Source: Corynebacterium auriscanis
Lineage (GTDB): Bacteria; Actinomycetota; Actinomycetes; Mycobacteriales; Mycobacteriaceae
Direction of reading: 5' to 3'
Assembly (NCBI RefSeq): GCF_030408435.1
Contig: NZ_CP047046.1
Coordinates: 1,408,572-1,472,571 of the forward strand
DNA: 64,000 nt
How positions within the stretch are numbered: position 1 is the stretch's first letter; the number at the start of each line of letters is the position of its first letter. Below the pieces are notes generated by a model. That model saw nothing but the letters and a program-made list of their open reading frames with translations, ran no database searches and was not told the origin of the DNA. The translations under genes and the position numbers were made by a program. Below are positions 31,853 through 40,733 of this stretch, one piece after another.

Positions 31853-32607
31853 AGCCCCGCCACTTCACCGATCACATACACCGCGGGCGAGGCGATGCCT
31901 TCCGCATCGAAGGTTTCTGCCAGTGTCTCCAAACGGCAGCGGAACACTCGCTCGCGCTGGGTGCTGCCCTCTTGAATCACCGCGGCCGGAGTGTCTCCCG
32001 CGAGCCCACCGTCCATGAGGGCCGTAGCGATCGCCCGGGCATTCTTTACCCCCATGATCACGCTGATCGTGGCTCCACTGGCCGCCAGCGCCCGCCAATT
32101 CACCAGCGACTTGGGGTGCCCGGGCGGAAGATGCCCGGAGACAACGGTGAAAGCGTGAACTACCCCCCGCTGCGTGACGGGGATACCCGCCAATTCCGGC
32201 ACACCAACGGCGCTGGTCACACCGGGGATTACTTCACAGGGAACACCTGCGGCTACACATGCTTGTACTTCTTCGAAACCCCGTCCGAATACGAAAGGGT
32301 CCCCACCTTTCAGACGAACCACGCGCTTTCCCTCGCGCGCGTGCTGCACCAGCAATTCGTTCGTCTTTTCTTGTGCGACCTGCTTGCCATACGGCAGCTT
32401 CGCCACATCGACTATTTCTTTCGACGCCACCTCGCACAGCTTGTCCAGTTCATCCGTAGGCCCCAAATGATCCGTGAGGATAACGTCCGCAGCTTGCAAC
32501 GCATGCATGCCGCGCACGGTGATGAGGTCCCAAGCTCCAGGGCCTCCCCCTACGAGAACCACGCGACCCGCTGGGGCCTCCGACTGAGAAGTTAGCTGTG
32601 CGGTCAT
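31849..32607 (-). CDS. cobA: Uroporphyrinogen-III C-methyltransferase
   Basis: A single-domain SUMT of 252 residues that makes precorrin-2, the entry to siroheme and cobalamin. Motifs are VVLVGGGPGAWDLITVRGMHAL (SAM loop), VVRLKGGDPFVFGRGFEEVQA and the VIPGVTSAVGVPELAGIPVTQRG segment. The CysG-type dehydrogenase/ferrochelatase part is absent. No other cobalamin or siroheme gene is adjacent, so it probably serves siroheme synthesis for nitrite or sulfite reductase, or a pathway encoded elsewhere. It lies 35 bases downstream of mqo. Confidence 0.93.
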   Translation of the reverse strand: MTAQLTSQSEAPAGRVVLVGGGPGAWDLITVRGMHALQAADVILTDHLGPTDELDKLCEVASKEIVDVAKLPYGKQVAQEKTNELLVQHAREGKRVVRLKGGDPFVFGRGFEEVQACVAAGVPCEVIPGVTSAVGVPELAGIPVTQRGVVHAFTVVSGHLPPGHPKSLVNWRALAASGATISVIMGVKNARAIATALMDGGLAGDTPAAVIQEGSTQRERVFRCRLETLAETFDAEGIASPAVYVIGEVAGL

Positions 32608-32642
32608 GGGTAAAGAGAGTACCGCAATCTAGACAGCTCGGT

Positions 32643-34130
32643 CTAGCCCTGCAGCTTGAGGGCCTTCTGCGAACGGTCCCATTGCTCACGGAACAGTTCG
32701 GGATCTTGGGAAAGACGGCCGCCGTAGGAGGGAATCATTTCCTTCAACTTAGGAGCCCACTCGCCCATGTACTGCCCGAAGCAGCGCTCGAGCACCTCGA
32801 TCATGGCCGCTGGGGCGATGGACGCACCTGGAGAGGCACCCATGAGGCCCGCGATGGAGCCATCGGAGGAGTTCACCAGTGCCGTGCCGAACTCTAGGGA
32901 CCCGAACTTGGGGGCACCGATTGGCTTGATGACCTGCACGCGCTGGCCGGCCACGACAATCTCCCAATCCTCATCCTTAGCAGTTGGCATGTACTCGCGC
33001 AGAGCTTCCATCTTGGCCTTGTGATCCTTGAGAACCTCTTCCACGAGGTACTTTGTCAAGCCCAATTCCTGGACACCCACGCCCAAGTAGGACGGCAGGT
33101 TGCCCGGACGGATGGATTTGAACAAGTCCAAGAAGGAGCCCTTCTTCAGGAACTTCGGGGTCCAGCCGGCGTAAGGGCCGAACAGAAGGCCCTTCTTGCC
33201 GTCGATGACGCGGGTATCCAAGTGTGGCACGGACATTGGAGGTGCCCCCACAGATGCCTTGCCGTACACCTTGGCCTGATGCTGCTCAACGAGCTCCTCA
33301 TTAGTGCAGCGCAGCCACTGGCCGGAAACGGGGAAACCGCCATAGCCCTTGATCTCTGGAATCCCGGACTTCTGCAACAGTGGCAGGGCCATACCGCCTG
33401 CTCCCACGAAAACGAAATTCGCCGTGATCACGCTGGTATCACCGGTGTGCAGGTTCTTGGTGGAGACCTTCCACTTTGCACCGTCACGGGTAATGTTCTT
33501 CACCTCTGTGCCGTAGCGAACCTCGACGCCCTTGGAGGTGACCGCATCCAGGTACTGGCGGGTCAGCGCGCCATAGTTGATGTCGGTTCCGTCGTTGAAC
33601 CAAGAAATCGCCACGGGATCGTTGAAGTCACGGCCCTTGGCCATCAGAGGCAGGGACTCACGGAACTTCTCCTCGCTGTCGGAGAACTGCATGTTCGGGA
33701 ACAGCGGGTGATCCTTCAGTGCCTCGTAACGGGCCTTGAGGTAATCCACCTGCTGCAAACCGTGCGCGAAGGAGACGTGGGGAACACGGTTGATGAATTC
33801 ACTGGGGTCACCCAGGATGCCGTTTTCCACCAGGTAGCTCCAGAACTGGCGGGATACCTGGAATTTTTCGTTCACGCCCACGGCCTTGGAAATATCGACC
33901 TTGCCGTTGACTTCGGGCGTGTAGTTCAATTCACACAGGGCGGAGTGGCCCGTACCCGCATTGTTCCACGGGTCGGAGGATTCCGCGCCTGGTACGTCCA
34001 AACGCTCCACAATGAGCTGGCTCCAGCTGGGCTGCAGCTCCTTGAGCATAACGGACAGTGTGCTGGAAATGACGCCGGCGCCTACAAGAAGGACGTCGAC
34101 CGTATCGGTCTGTGTGTTGTTGGAAACCAC
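32643..34130 (-). CDS. mqo: Malate:quinone oxidoreductase
   Basis: A peripheral membrane FAD enzyme of about 495 residues that oxidises malate to oxaloacetate and passes electrons to menaquinone. The FAD-binding motif VDVLLVGAGVISSTL is near the N-terminus. The later PWNNAGTGHSALCELNYTPE, ANFVFVGAGGMALPLLQKSG and GLMGASPGASIAPAAMIE blocks are diagnostic and closely resemble C. glutamicum Mqo. The start is taken as the GTG at 34130, which has AAGGA about ten bases upstream; a TTG at 34175 would add 15 residues. CTAGAC/GTCTAG arms around the stop form a short hairpin. Confidence 0.96.
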   Translation of the reverse strand: MVSNNTQTDTVDVLLVGAGVISSTLSVMLKELQPSWSQLIVERLDVPGAESSDPWNNAGTGHSALCELNYTPEVNGKVDISKAVGVNEKFQVSRQFWSYLVENGILGDPSEFINRVPHVSFAHGLQQVDYLKARYEALKDHPLFPNMQFSDSEEKFRESLPLMAKGRDFNDPVAISWFNDGTDINYGALTRQYLDAVTSKGVEVRYGTEVKNITRDGAKWKVSTKNLHTGDTSVITANFVFVGAGGMALPLLQKSGIPEIKGYGGFPVSGQWLRCTNEELVEQHQAKVYGKASVGAPPMSVPHLDTRVIDGKKGLLFGPYAGWTPKFLKKGSFLDLFKSIRPGNLPSYLGVGVQELGLTKYLVEEVLKDHKAKMEALREYMPTAKDEDWEIVVAGQRVQVIKPIGAPKFGSLEFGTALVNSSDGSIAGLMGASPGASIAPAAMIEVLERCFGQYMGEWAPKLKEMIPSYGGRLSQDPELFREQWDRSQKALKLQG

Positions 34131-34219
34131 GTTTCGTTCAATCCTTACGGGGAAGAGTCCTAAAACTCTTTCCAACCATACGCCTGCTCACCGGGGATCC
34201 GCACAATGCCCCGCGATGA

Positions 34220-35350
34220 ATGTCCATCAGCACAGTTAGAGTAGAAACCGTGAACAACGACTCTGTTTCAGTTTTGACCGCCGACGAAGTGTTGGCCACC
34301 CCCCTTTCGCGTTCCGCAGCAGACCTTGTTTTCGCCCCTGATGAACTGGGAGAAGGCTTCGGCGTGCACTACGTGGAAATGGGTGCAGATCCGGATGGCG
34401 AGGCGCCTGTTCGGTGCGCTGTGGTGCGGTATCGACCCACTGACTCCGGGGATGACTTCTTCTCCCGCCCCGCCCTGTTATTCGTCCACGGAATGACCGA
34501 TTATTTCTTCCAAGATCACGTGGCTCGGTATTTCCACTCGCAGGGTTACGCCGTCTACGGTCTCGACCTACGCAAGTGCGGTCGTGCTTGGCGCGATGGG
34601 CAGACCTGGCACCACGTCACCAGCCAGGCGTTGTACGACGAAGACATCACCATCACCACCGCCCTCCTCGCCGGCGCACATCGCCAGGTCGTACCCGTCG
34701 GACATTCCACCGGTGGCTTGAATGTCACCATGTGGGCAACTCGTTTGTTCGACGCCGCCACGCGCCATCCCAATTCAGGCTCCGCAGTGCTTCATCGCCA
34801 CCTGGCCGCGATTGTGTGTAACTCCCCTTGGTACGGTTTGCAATTCGATGGGCCTACCCGCTTCATCATCAACCGCATATTCCCTGTCCTCGCGAAAATC
34901 GCTCCCCACATGCCCTTGCCGGGTGGGATTAATCCCAGCTACGGTTATTCCCTCCACTCCGAATATGCTGGAGAATGGAATTACAACCTGGAATTGAAAC
35001 CGATTCTGCCCCGGAAGAAATACGTGCCGTGGCTCGTCAGCGTGGCCCAGGAGATCCGCAAGCTACGCTCCGGACAGCATTCCACGGGTCTGCCCACACT
35101 CATCCTCACTAGCGATGGGCACTACTTTGGCCGCGAACTATCGGATGAGACCTACGTGAACGATCCGATCCTCATGCCCCACCAAATGTGGGAAGTCGCA
35201 CCCAAGGTTTCCCCTTACGCGCACATCGAAGTGATTCCCGGGGCTACCCACGATGTATTTCTTTCCCGTCAGCCGGTCCGTAATCGCGCTTTTCTTGCCA
35301 CCACCAATTGGCTTCGGAATAAAACCACCACCCCCTCTGCTCTAACTTAA
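34220..35350 (+). CDS. Alpha/beta hydrolase (serine aminopeptidase S33 type)
   Basis: A roughly 370-residue hydrolase related to monoacylglycerol lipases. The oxyanion segment is ALLFVHGMTDYFFQDHVARYF, the nucleophile elbow is VPVGHSTGGLNVT with serine 163, and VIPGATHDVFLS near residue 345 holds the catalytic histidine. No signal peptide is visible, so it is probably cytoplasmic. It lies between mqo and mtr, an order also known in C. glutamicum. The substrate is unknown. The first ten codons are uncertain; a GTG at 34250 is equally possible and neither has a clear ribosome site. Confidence 0.85.
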   Translation: MSISTVRVETVNNDSVSVLTADEVLATPLSRSAADLVFAPDELGEGFGVHYVEMGADPDGEAPVRCAVVRYRPTDSGDDFFSRPALLFVHGMTDYFFQDHVARYFHSQGYAVYGLDLRKCGRAWRDGQTWHHVTSQALYDEDITITTALLAGAHRQVVPVGHSTGGLNVTMWATRLFDAATRHPNSGSAVLHRHLAAIVCNSPWYGLQFDGPTRFIINRIFPVLAKIAPHMPLPGGINPSYGYSLHSEYAGEWNYNLELKPILPRKKYVPWLVSVAQEIRKLRSGQHSTGLPTLILTSDGHYFGRELSDETYVNDPILMPHQMWEVAPKVSPYAHIEVIPGATHDVFLSRQPVRNRAFLATTNWLRNKTTTPSALT

Positions 35351-35423
35351 AGCGCACGCGGCCCCCTTACAACAACTTTTTAAGGCTTCAGCCTCTAAGG
35401 CTTCTTAAGAAAGGAATTCCATC

Positions 35424-36839
35424 TTGTTCCAGCAATTCTCTGAAGAGAGCATCCAAGATTTCGACATGGTCATTGTCGGCACCGGATCCGGCAACATGAT
35501 TCCCGGTCGCACCACCAGAAACAAGACCGTGGCCATTGTCGAGAAGGGTGTCTTTGGTGGCACCTGCTCCAATGTGGGTTGCATTCCCACGAAAATGTTT
35601 GTCCACACCGCGGATGTCGCCCGCGAATTCAGCCATGCAGGCGCGTTAAGCCTTACCGGCGAATTGCAGAACGTGGATTGGAAGGACATTCAACGTCGCG
35701 TATTCGGCGAGCGCATCGATCCCATATCGAAGGCCGGAGCCGAATACCGTGCTGGTGATAAAACTCCCAATATCACCCTTTTTCACGGAGAAGCTGCTTC
35801 CTTCGTAGCACCGCGAACCCTGCGCATTGGCGATGGGCCCGAGGCGCCCATTATCCGTGGCAAGGATGTCATTCTCGCTACTGGTCGGCGCCCATGGATC
35901 CACCCAGTCATCAAGGAATCCGGTATACGTTACCGCACCAACGAGGACATCATGCGGTTGGAAAAACTCCCCGAGTCACTGATCATCCTCGGCGGTGGCA
36001 TCGTCGCGGTGGAGTTTGCGGCAGTGTTTTCAGCCTTCGGCACCAAGGTGACCGTTGTGAATCGCTTTGAGCGTTTGCTTCGCATGGCCGATCACGACAT
36101 TTCCGAGGCCTTTACCGAGCAGGCTAAAACGCAATGGACTAATCATTTGGGGCGCACCGTAGAGGCCGCCGAGGAAACCCACGACGGCCGAATCAAAATC
36201 ACGTTGGATGACGGCACCCAGGTAGAAGCAGATGAAATCTTGGTCGCTCTAGGACGGGAAAACAACTCCGATACGTTGAATGTTGAAGCGGGGGGCGTCG
36301 AGGTTACAGCACGTGGAACCATCGTCGTCGATGAATATGGCCGCACGACGGCCGAGGGTGTGTGGGCACTGGGCGATGCCGCCAACGAGATTGAGCTCAA
36401 GCATGTAGCCAACCACGAATCTCGGGTAGTCAAACACAACATTGCCTTTCCCGATGACCTGCAAAAGGTCAATCATCGCTTCATCCCGGGCGGGATCTTT
36501 ACACATCCGCAGATCGGTATCGTGGGAATGACAGAGGAAGAAGCAAGACTCACAGGCCGGCCACTAACCATCAAGGTTCAGCGTTACGCGGATATCGCCT
36601 ACGGCTGGGCGATGGAGGATACTACTGGGTTCTGCAAAGTCATCGCCGATCGGTCCACGGGTGAGATTCTCGGCGCCCACATCATGGGACCGGAAGCCAG
36701 TACTCTCATCCAATCCTTCGTCAGCGCCATGTCCTTCGGCATCCATGCGCGCGATTTTGCTGAAAACCAGTTCTGGCCCCACCCGGCTTTGACAGAATTG
36801 GTAGAGAATGCCCTGCTGGGGTTGGAGTTCGATGCCTAG
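35424..36839 (+). CDS. mtr: Mycothione reductase
   Basis: An NADPH-dependent flavin disulfide reductase that regenerates mycothiol. FAD motif DMVIVGTGSGNM (residues 14-25); redox cysteines C48 and C53 in GGTCSNVGCIPTKM; NAD(P)-binding LIILGGGIVAVEFAAVFSAFG; second FAD site GVWALGDAANE; C-terminal catalytic histidine in FWPHPALTELVENALLGL. The Asn in SNVGC and the GSGNM stretch distinguish it from lipoamide dehydrogenase. Length 471. It starts with TTG, supported by AAAGGA nine bases upstream. Mycothiol is the main low-molecular-weight thiol of actinobacteria. Confidence 0.95.
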   Translation: MFQQFSEESIQDFDMVIVGTGSGNMIPGRTTRNKTVAIVEKGVFGGTCSNVGCIPTKMFVHTADVAREFSHAGALSLTGELQNVDWKDIQRRVFGERIDPISKAGAEYRAGDKTPNITLFHGEAASFVAPRTLRIGDGPEAPIIRGKDVILATGRRPWIHPVIKESGIRYRTNEDIMRLEKLPESLIILGGGIVAVEFAAVFSAFGTKVTVVNRFERLLRMADHDISEAFTEQAKTQWTNHLGRTVEAAEETHDGRIKITLDDGTQVEADEILVALGRENNSDTLNVEAGGVEVTARGTIVVDEYGRTTAEGVWALGDAANEIELKHVANHESRVVKHNIAFPDDLQKVNHRFIPGGIFTHPQIGIVGMTEEEARLTGRPLTIKVQRYADIAYGWAMEDTTGFCKVIADRSTGEILGAHIMGPEASTLIQSFVSAMSFGIHARDFAENQFWPHPALTELVENALLGLEFDA

Positions 36840-36850
36840 ATAACAGCGGG

Positions 36851-36888
36851 CATCCCCTAGCTAACCAAACATCCCCTAGCTAACCAAA
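36851..36888. repeat. Perfect 19-bp tandem duplication between mtr and SDR genes
   Basis: Two adjacent copies of CATCCCCTAGCTAACCAAA occupy 36851-36869 and 36870-36888. They fill most of the 68-base gap, ending just before the AAGGAG site of the downstream gene. It could be a slippage duplication or a pair of regulator sites. Confidence 0.7.
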
Positions 36889-36907
36889 AAGTCAAGGAGC
36901 TTAGGCC

Positions 36908-37756
36908 ATGTTCGCAGTCGTCACGGGAGCCGCCTCGGGAATCGGACGGGAGGTGGCTTTGCTCCTCGCGCAGCGCGGATACTCGCTCGCAATTAGTGAC
37001 CGCGATGAAGCGGGCTTGGCCCACACCGCGAAGGCCATACGCTCCGCCGGTGGGACGGTAGCCGATAGCCGCGTGGTGGATGTGACTGATGTCCACGCCG
37101 TGAAAACTTGGGCCACGGACATTTGTGCCACACACGGAACGCCGGATCACGTGCACCACGTCGCCGGGGTTGCCATCTGGAGTGATGTGCGGTTCATGCC
37201 CCATGAGAAGTGGCAGCGCGTGATCGATATCAATCTCATGGGATCCGTGCACATGGTGGAGGCCTTCGCGCCACTACTCATGACGGCTGAGCCTGTGCGG
37301 CGCCTCCCATTCCAGCGCCACTATCAGCGGAAATTCGTCTTTGTCTCCTCTGCTGCCGGGATCATCGGGCTTCCGTGGCACGCGGCCTATTCCGCGTCCA
37401 AAGGTGGTGTGCTGGGTATGTGCGAAGTCCTGCGTTTCGATATGGCCCCCTACGGGGTTGACGTACACGCGGTGGTACCTGGGGCCGTAGATACTCCCCT
37501 CGTCCGGACGATCGATATTCACGGGGTGGACCGCAGCAAACCACGCATCGAGAAGGCGACAGCTTTGTTCCAGGGCCATGCAGTTTCCCCTACAGAGGCC
37601 GCCCAAAAAATTCTGAAGGGTGTGGACAAGGGTAAGTACCTGATCAACACCAGCGGTGACATTCCGGTGGCGCGCTGGGCTCAAGTCAACGCGCCGTGGG
37701 CCTACCGGGGCGCCATGCGGGCTCTCAATGCGGGGTTCCGTTGGGCGTCAAAGTAA
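36908..37756 (+). CDS. Short-chain dehydrogenase/reductase
   Basis: A classical SDR of 282 residues. The cofactor motif TGAASGIG is at 6-13; the acidic residue D31 after the second strand suggests NAD(H). The usual NNAG is replaced by HHVAG (83-87). The catalytic set is S147/S148, Y161 and K165 (YSASK). A C-terminal segment with WAQVNAPWAYRGAMRALNAGF extends beyond the common core and could be membrane-associating. It follows mtr after a duplicated 19-mer and has a good AAGGAG. The substrate is unknown. Confidence 0.88.
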   Translation: MFAVVTGAASGIGREVALLLAQRGYSLAISDRDEAGLAHTAKAIRSAGGTVADSRVVDVTDVHAVKTWATDICATHGTPDHVHHVAGVAIWSDVRFMPHEKWQRVIDINLMGSVHMVEAFAPLLMTAEPVRRLPFQRHYQRKFVFVSSAAGIIGLPWHAAYSASKGGVLGMCEVLRFDMAPYGVDVHAVVPGAVDTPLVRTIDIHGVDRSKPRIEKATALFQGHAVSPTEAAQKILKGVDKGKYLINTSGDIPVARWAQVNAPWAYRGAMRALNAGFRWASK

Positions 37757-37761
37757 AAAGG

Positions 37762-38589
37762 TCAAAGTAAAAAAGGCAGAGCGATGGAACCAATGAACAC
37801 CAACGCAACGAAGACCATGAAGGCTTTGCCCTGCCAGTGCGCATAGTTGAAATCCACGCCTACCCCGTGACGCTTCTCCACGATGATCGCGGGATCATCC
37901 GGGTTGTAATAAAACATGTCCCACTTGTAGTACTTACTGTCGCGTGTGTTCTCTGGGACTTCCTGGGGGATTCGGTCTGGGTTTGACTGCGCGAGTGATT
38001 GGACTGTGGCTTCCACGGTAGGTTGCTTCATGACTAGGGCCACCACCATGCCGAGGGACGTACCTACAACCAAGACGAGCCCGCCCAGAATGGTGGCGGG
38101 CATCCAACCCATGAACGCAGGAATTCTGGTGCAAAGTTGGATACCCGCAAACAATAGGGCCAACGTCAGATTCATCACAGCCAGCCACATAGCAGTCGTG
38201 CGCAGGATAATGTGTTGGCGCAACTTGGAGCGCCACGCCGGGTTGGTGCGCGCGGGGATTTCTGACCGCAGCATCCCGTAGCTCAGCAGCGCGAAGCCGA
38301 GAGTTAGTACAAGGCCGAAAAATGTCGCAAAGAACACGCTGCCGACCGACTTATCGGCCCAACTGTCGGGTTCAAAATCGGAACCGCTGAAATGGGTTGC
38401 AAAGCGATCGGGGATGGTGTCCCAGTTCAGGGCTGTCACCCCGGCAGCAAGCAGGAAGACTACCAACGCAGCGACGGTCGCGACGAGAGAAATTGATCCC
38501 GCGCGGTGTGGGTAACCCTGGATTTCAGCTGGCGTAAAAATTTTTTCGGCGCGCGGTGGCTGGGTGGGTTCATCGTTATTCGTCATCAT
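37762..38589 (-). CDS. DUF1648/DUF5808 membrane protein
   Basis: A 275-residue membrane protein with about five helices. The N-terminal hydrophobic helix is followed by WDTIPDRFATHFSGSDFEPDSWADKS, the DUF1648 pattern (IPxHF...G..D.W..K). The C-terminal part has YKWDMFYYNPDDPAIIVEKRHGVGVDFNYAHWQGK, which matches the DUF5808 type of cytoplasmic motif found in SdpI-like proteins. Its function is not known; SdpI relatives are immunity or sensory membrane proteins. It converges on the SDR gene with five bases between stops. Confidence 0.8.
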   Translation of the reverse strand: MMTNNDEPTQPPRAEKIFTPAEIQGYPHRAGSISLVATVAALVVFLLAAGVTALNWDTIPDRFATHFSGSDFEPDSWADKSVGSVFFATFFGLVLTLGFALLSYGMLRSEIPARTNPAWRSKLRQHIILRTTAMWLAVMNLTLALLFAGIQLCTRIPAFMGWMPATILGGLVLVVGTSLGMVVALVMKQPTVEATVQSLAQSNPDRIPQEVPENTRDSKYYKWDMFYYNPDDPAIIVEKRHGVGVDFNYAHWQGKAFMVFVALVFIGSIALPFLL

Positions 38590-38893
38590 GCTAGTACCTC
38601 TAGGTCTGCTCCTGAGTCGGGGCGGTGCCTCAGCAAAAGCTTTGCGGGTTTGGCTATCCAGCTTACCTGGGTGGATCGCTACTGGCCGGGCGGTGCAGAA
38701 AACTATTCCCAGCTTATGTTCGATTTTGGAACGCCAAACGGGGGGTAGTGTCTGAGACCCTTTTTATACTGTTCCCGAACGTTAGAACAAGCACTAACAC
38801 GCTTGTCAGCACCACGACCTGTGACCGAATATTCAATCGAGAGCACACCTGCTAATCAGACTCTGCATCATCCAGAATCACCAAGGGGAAACC
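38590..38893. other. Gene-free gap upstream of the HNH gene
   Basis: 304 bases with no credible gene. It holds the divergent promoters of the DUF1648 and HNH genes. TATACT at 38765-38770 is a good minus-10 candidate for the HNH gene. Two GTTC...GAAC inverted repeats are visible, at 38718-38732 (seven-base spacer) and 38771-38788 (ten-base spacer). A clean SOS box is not present. Confidence 0.5.
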
Positions 38894-40156
38894 ATGCACA
38901 ACAAATCCACCACACCGAACAAACTACCCAGCTGGCGCGTCACGGACCCACATGATCCATTGAGCGTCGCGATCTGCGACGTGAATCGGGGGCATATCAA
39001 TCTGGCTTTAGCCTGTGCCCCAGCGATGGATGAGTGCGTTTCGGACATCACCACCCGCCTGTGTGTGCGGCTGGGTTTGACGGAATACCGTGCACTCACG
39101 TTGGTAGACCTCGGACACATGTTGCGAAGGTTCCCTAGCCTGATCGAATTAGGAAAATCGGGCGCATATTCACTTGACCTGTGGCGATGCGTAACGGAAT
39201 GCCTATCGGCGGTCAGCGAAGAAGCCCCCGACATCATGGAGGAAAAAATTTTTCAGGCGCTGTCCCCTACTGTGCCCAATCAGGCAATGCTAGCCAGAGC
39301 GACCATCCGAAACCGGCTGGAGAAAATTGTCCACGATTACGATCCACTCGCGACCCCCATTGATTTGGATGACAACGATTCACTCACTGATGACGACGAC
39401 CTGCTCCCACGCCACGACGATGACGATACGGGCCCAATCACCCGACTGGTGATTGATGACTACCTCGATGACGTCACTGAATTTCGCCTCACGCTCCCGA
39501 AACTCGAAGGGCTCGAGCTAATCCAAGCCCTCAACAGCGTACGTAAAGACAGCGTCTGCTCCCGGGCCGAAGCGCTGATGATGCTCGTGCGTGCAGAAAC
39601 CAAAGCGGAAGTCACCCTGAACCTCTATCGCAGCGTGGATGAGCCGAATTCGCAGATCTGGGCTGCTGGCGGGTGGGTGAGCACGTTGGCCACCCCTGAA
39701 TGGATGAAACGTGTCACCCACGTTCAAGCTCCGGGTGTGGCCAGCAACAACGGCTATGCCCCTACCCCGTTAGTGCGCGCCAGCGTTGAAGGGCGCGATG
39801 GCACGTGCCGTTTCCCAGGCTGCAGCGTACCCGCCCACAAATGCCAATTGGACCACGTCCAACGCTATAACCACGACAACCCTACGGAAGGAGGCCCGAC
39901 GAGCACCCAGAATCTCCATGCATTATGTTCCAAGCACCACAACGTAAAGACCGCGGGCGCCTGGGATGTCACTATTCATCCCGATGGTAACGAGACCTGG
40001 ACGAGCCTCGGTGACGGCCACACCGTGATGACCGCTCCGAACGGCCCGCTGGGCCGGCAGACCTTCCAACACCGCGCAGTTCGGCGCACGCTGGCCGTCC
40101 ATGAATATAACCGGAGAAAGATGCAACAAAACCCGAACGACCAGCCACCGTTCTAG
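38894..40156 (+). CDS. DUF222/HNH endonuclease (13E12-repeat family)
   Basis: A 420-residue protein of the actinobacterial 13E12/REP family. An N-terminal helical DUF222-type region is followed by an acidic stretch (DDNDSLTDDDDLLPRHDDDD, about residues 156-176). The C-terminal HNH nuclease has CRFPGCSVPAHKCQLDHVQRYNHDNPTEGGPTSTQNLHALCSKHHNVKT in outline, with cysteine pairs and the LDH and KHH catalytic and zinc residues. These genes occur in many divergent copies in actinobacterial genomes and may be mobile or domesticated; the target is unknown. AGGGGAA precedes the ATG. The stop overlaps the convergent CMD gene by four bases. Confidence 0.88.
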   Translation: MHNKSTTPNKLPSWRVTDPHDPLSVAICDVNRGHINLALACAPAMDECVSDITTRLCVRLGLTEYRALTLVDLGHMLRRFPSLIELGKSGAYSLDLWRCVTECLSAVSEEAPDIMEEKIFQALSPTVPNQAMLARATIRNRLEKIVHDYDPLATPIDLDDNDSLTDDDDLLPRHDDDDTGPITRLVIDDYLDDVTEFRLTLPKLEGLELIQALNSVRKDSVCSRAEALMMLVRAETKAEVTLNLYRSVDEPNSQIWAAGGWVSTLATPEWMKRVTHVQAPGVASNNGYAPTPLVRASVEGRDGTCRFPGCSVPAHKCQLDHVQRYNHDNPTEGGPTSTQNLHALCSKHHNVKTAGAWDVTIHPDGNETWTSLGDGHTVMTAPNGPLGRQTFQHRAVRRTLAVHEYNRRKMQQNPNDQPPF

Positions 40157-40707
40157 CGATTCTCGTCGACCGGGACCGCCATGATGTCCAGTGCGGTAGC
40201 AAGCCCGTCGTAGTTGCACACGAGCATCACGAACGCGACCTGCTCGCGCTCGCTGAGAAGCTCACGCAATCGCTGCGCCATTGTGGCGGTCAATCCCTGG
40301 TTGCGAACAATCTGCTCGGTCGCATCCAACAACAGGCCCCGGCGCCCGGTGATGCCGTGCTCGGGGAGGAAGAGGGCGTCGATATTAGAAGAAGAAACCC
40401 CGGCCCGCGCGGCGATGGCACGGTGTTGATCAGCCTCATACGCGCTGCCACGCAAGTAAGCAACGCGCAGAATGATCATTTCGGTTTCTTGGCGGGAAAG
40501 ATAGCCAAAAGGCATCATCGAGGCGCCGTAGAGCAACCAGAATCGGAACAACCGTGGAGCGCGACCGATGGTGGCGAACACACCGAGGTTCTTTTTGCCC
40601 GTAACGCGCGCCCCAACGCGTGTAGCGAGAGTTCCGAACGGGCCGAGCTGGCGCAGATGCTGGCCGCGCGACACGGGGCCGGGGCCGAGAGTAGTTTTGT
40701 CCTCCAT
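40153..40707 (-). CDS. Carboxymuconolactone decarboxylase-family protein
   Basis: A 184-residue all-helical protein of the CMD/AhpD superfamily. The core is LSRQETEMIILRVAYLRGSAYEADQHRAIAARAGVSSSNIDAL, where AYEADQH replaces the C-x-x-C-x-x-x-H of peroxidase-active members. The cysteines are absent, so a thiol peroxidase role is unlikely; a lyase or unknown function remains. The rest (LLDATEQIVRNQGLTATMAQRLRELLSEREQVAFVMLVCNYDGLATALD) fits the second half of the domain. It lies between the HNH gene and map. Confidence 0.8.
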   Translation of the reverse strand: MEDKTTLGPGPVSRGQHLRQLGPFGTLATRVGARVTGKKNLGVFATIGRAPRLFRFWLLYGASMMPFGYLSRQETEMIILRVAYLRGSAYEADQHRAIAARAGVSSSNIDALFLPEHGITGRRGLLLDATEQIVRNQGLTATMAQRLRELLSEREQVAFVMLVCNYDGLATALDIMAVPVDENR

Positions 40708-40733
40708 ACCTCAGGAGATGCTAGTCGGTTTAA

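Noticed and set aside
33021..34163. 380-codon plus-strand open frame opposite mqo
   Set aside because: Shadow of mqo; the minus-strand product is an unmistakable malate:quinone oxidoreductase.
38771..38788. GTTCCCGAACGTTAGAAC as a LexA (SOS) box for the HNH gene
   Set aside because: It lacks the TCGAAC...GTTCGA form of the corynebacterial SOS box.
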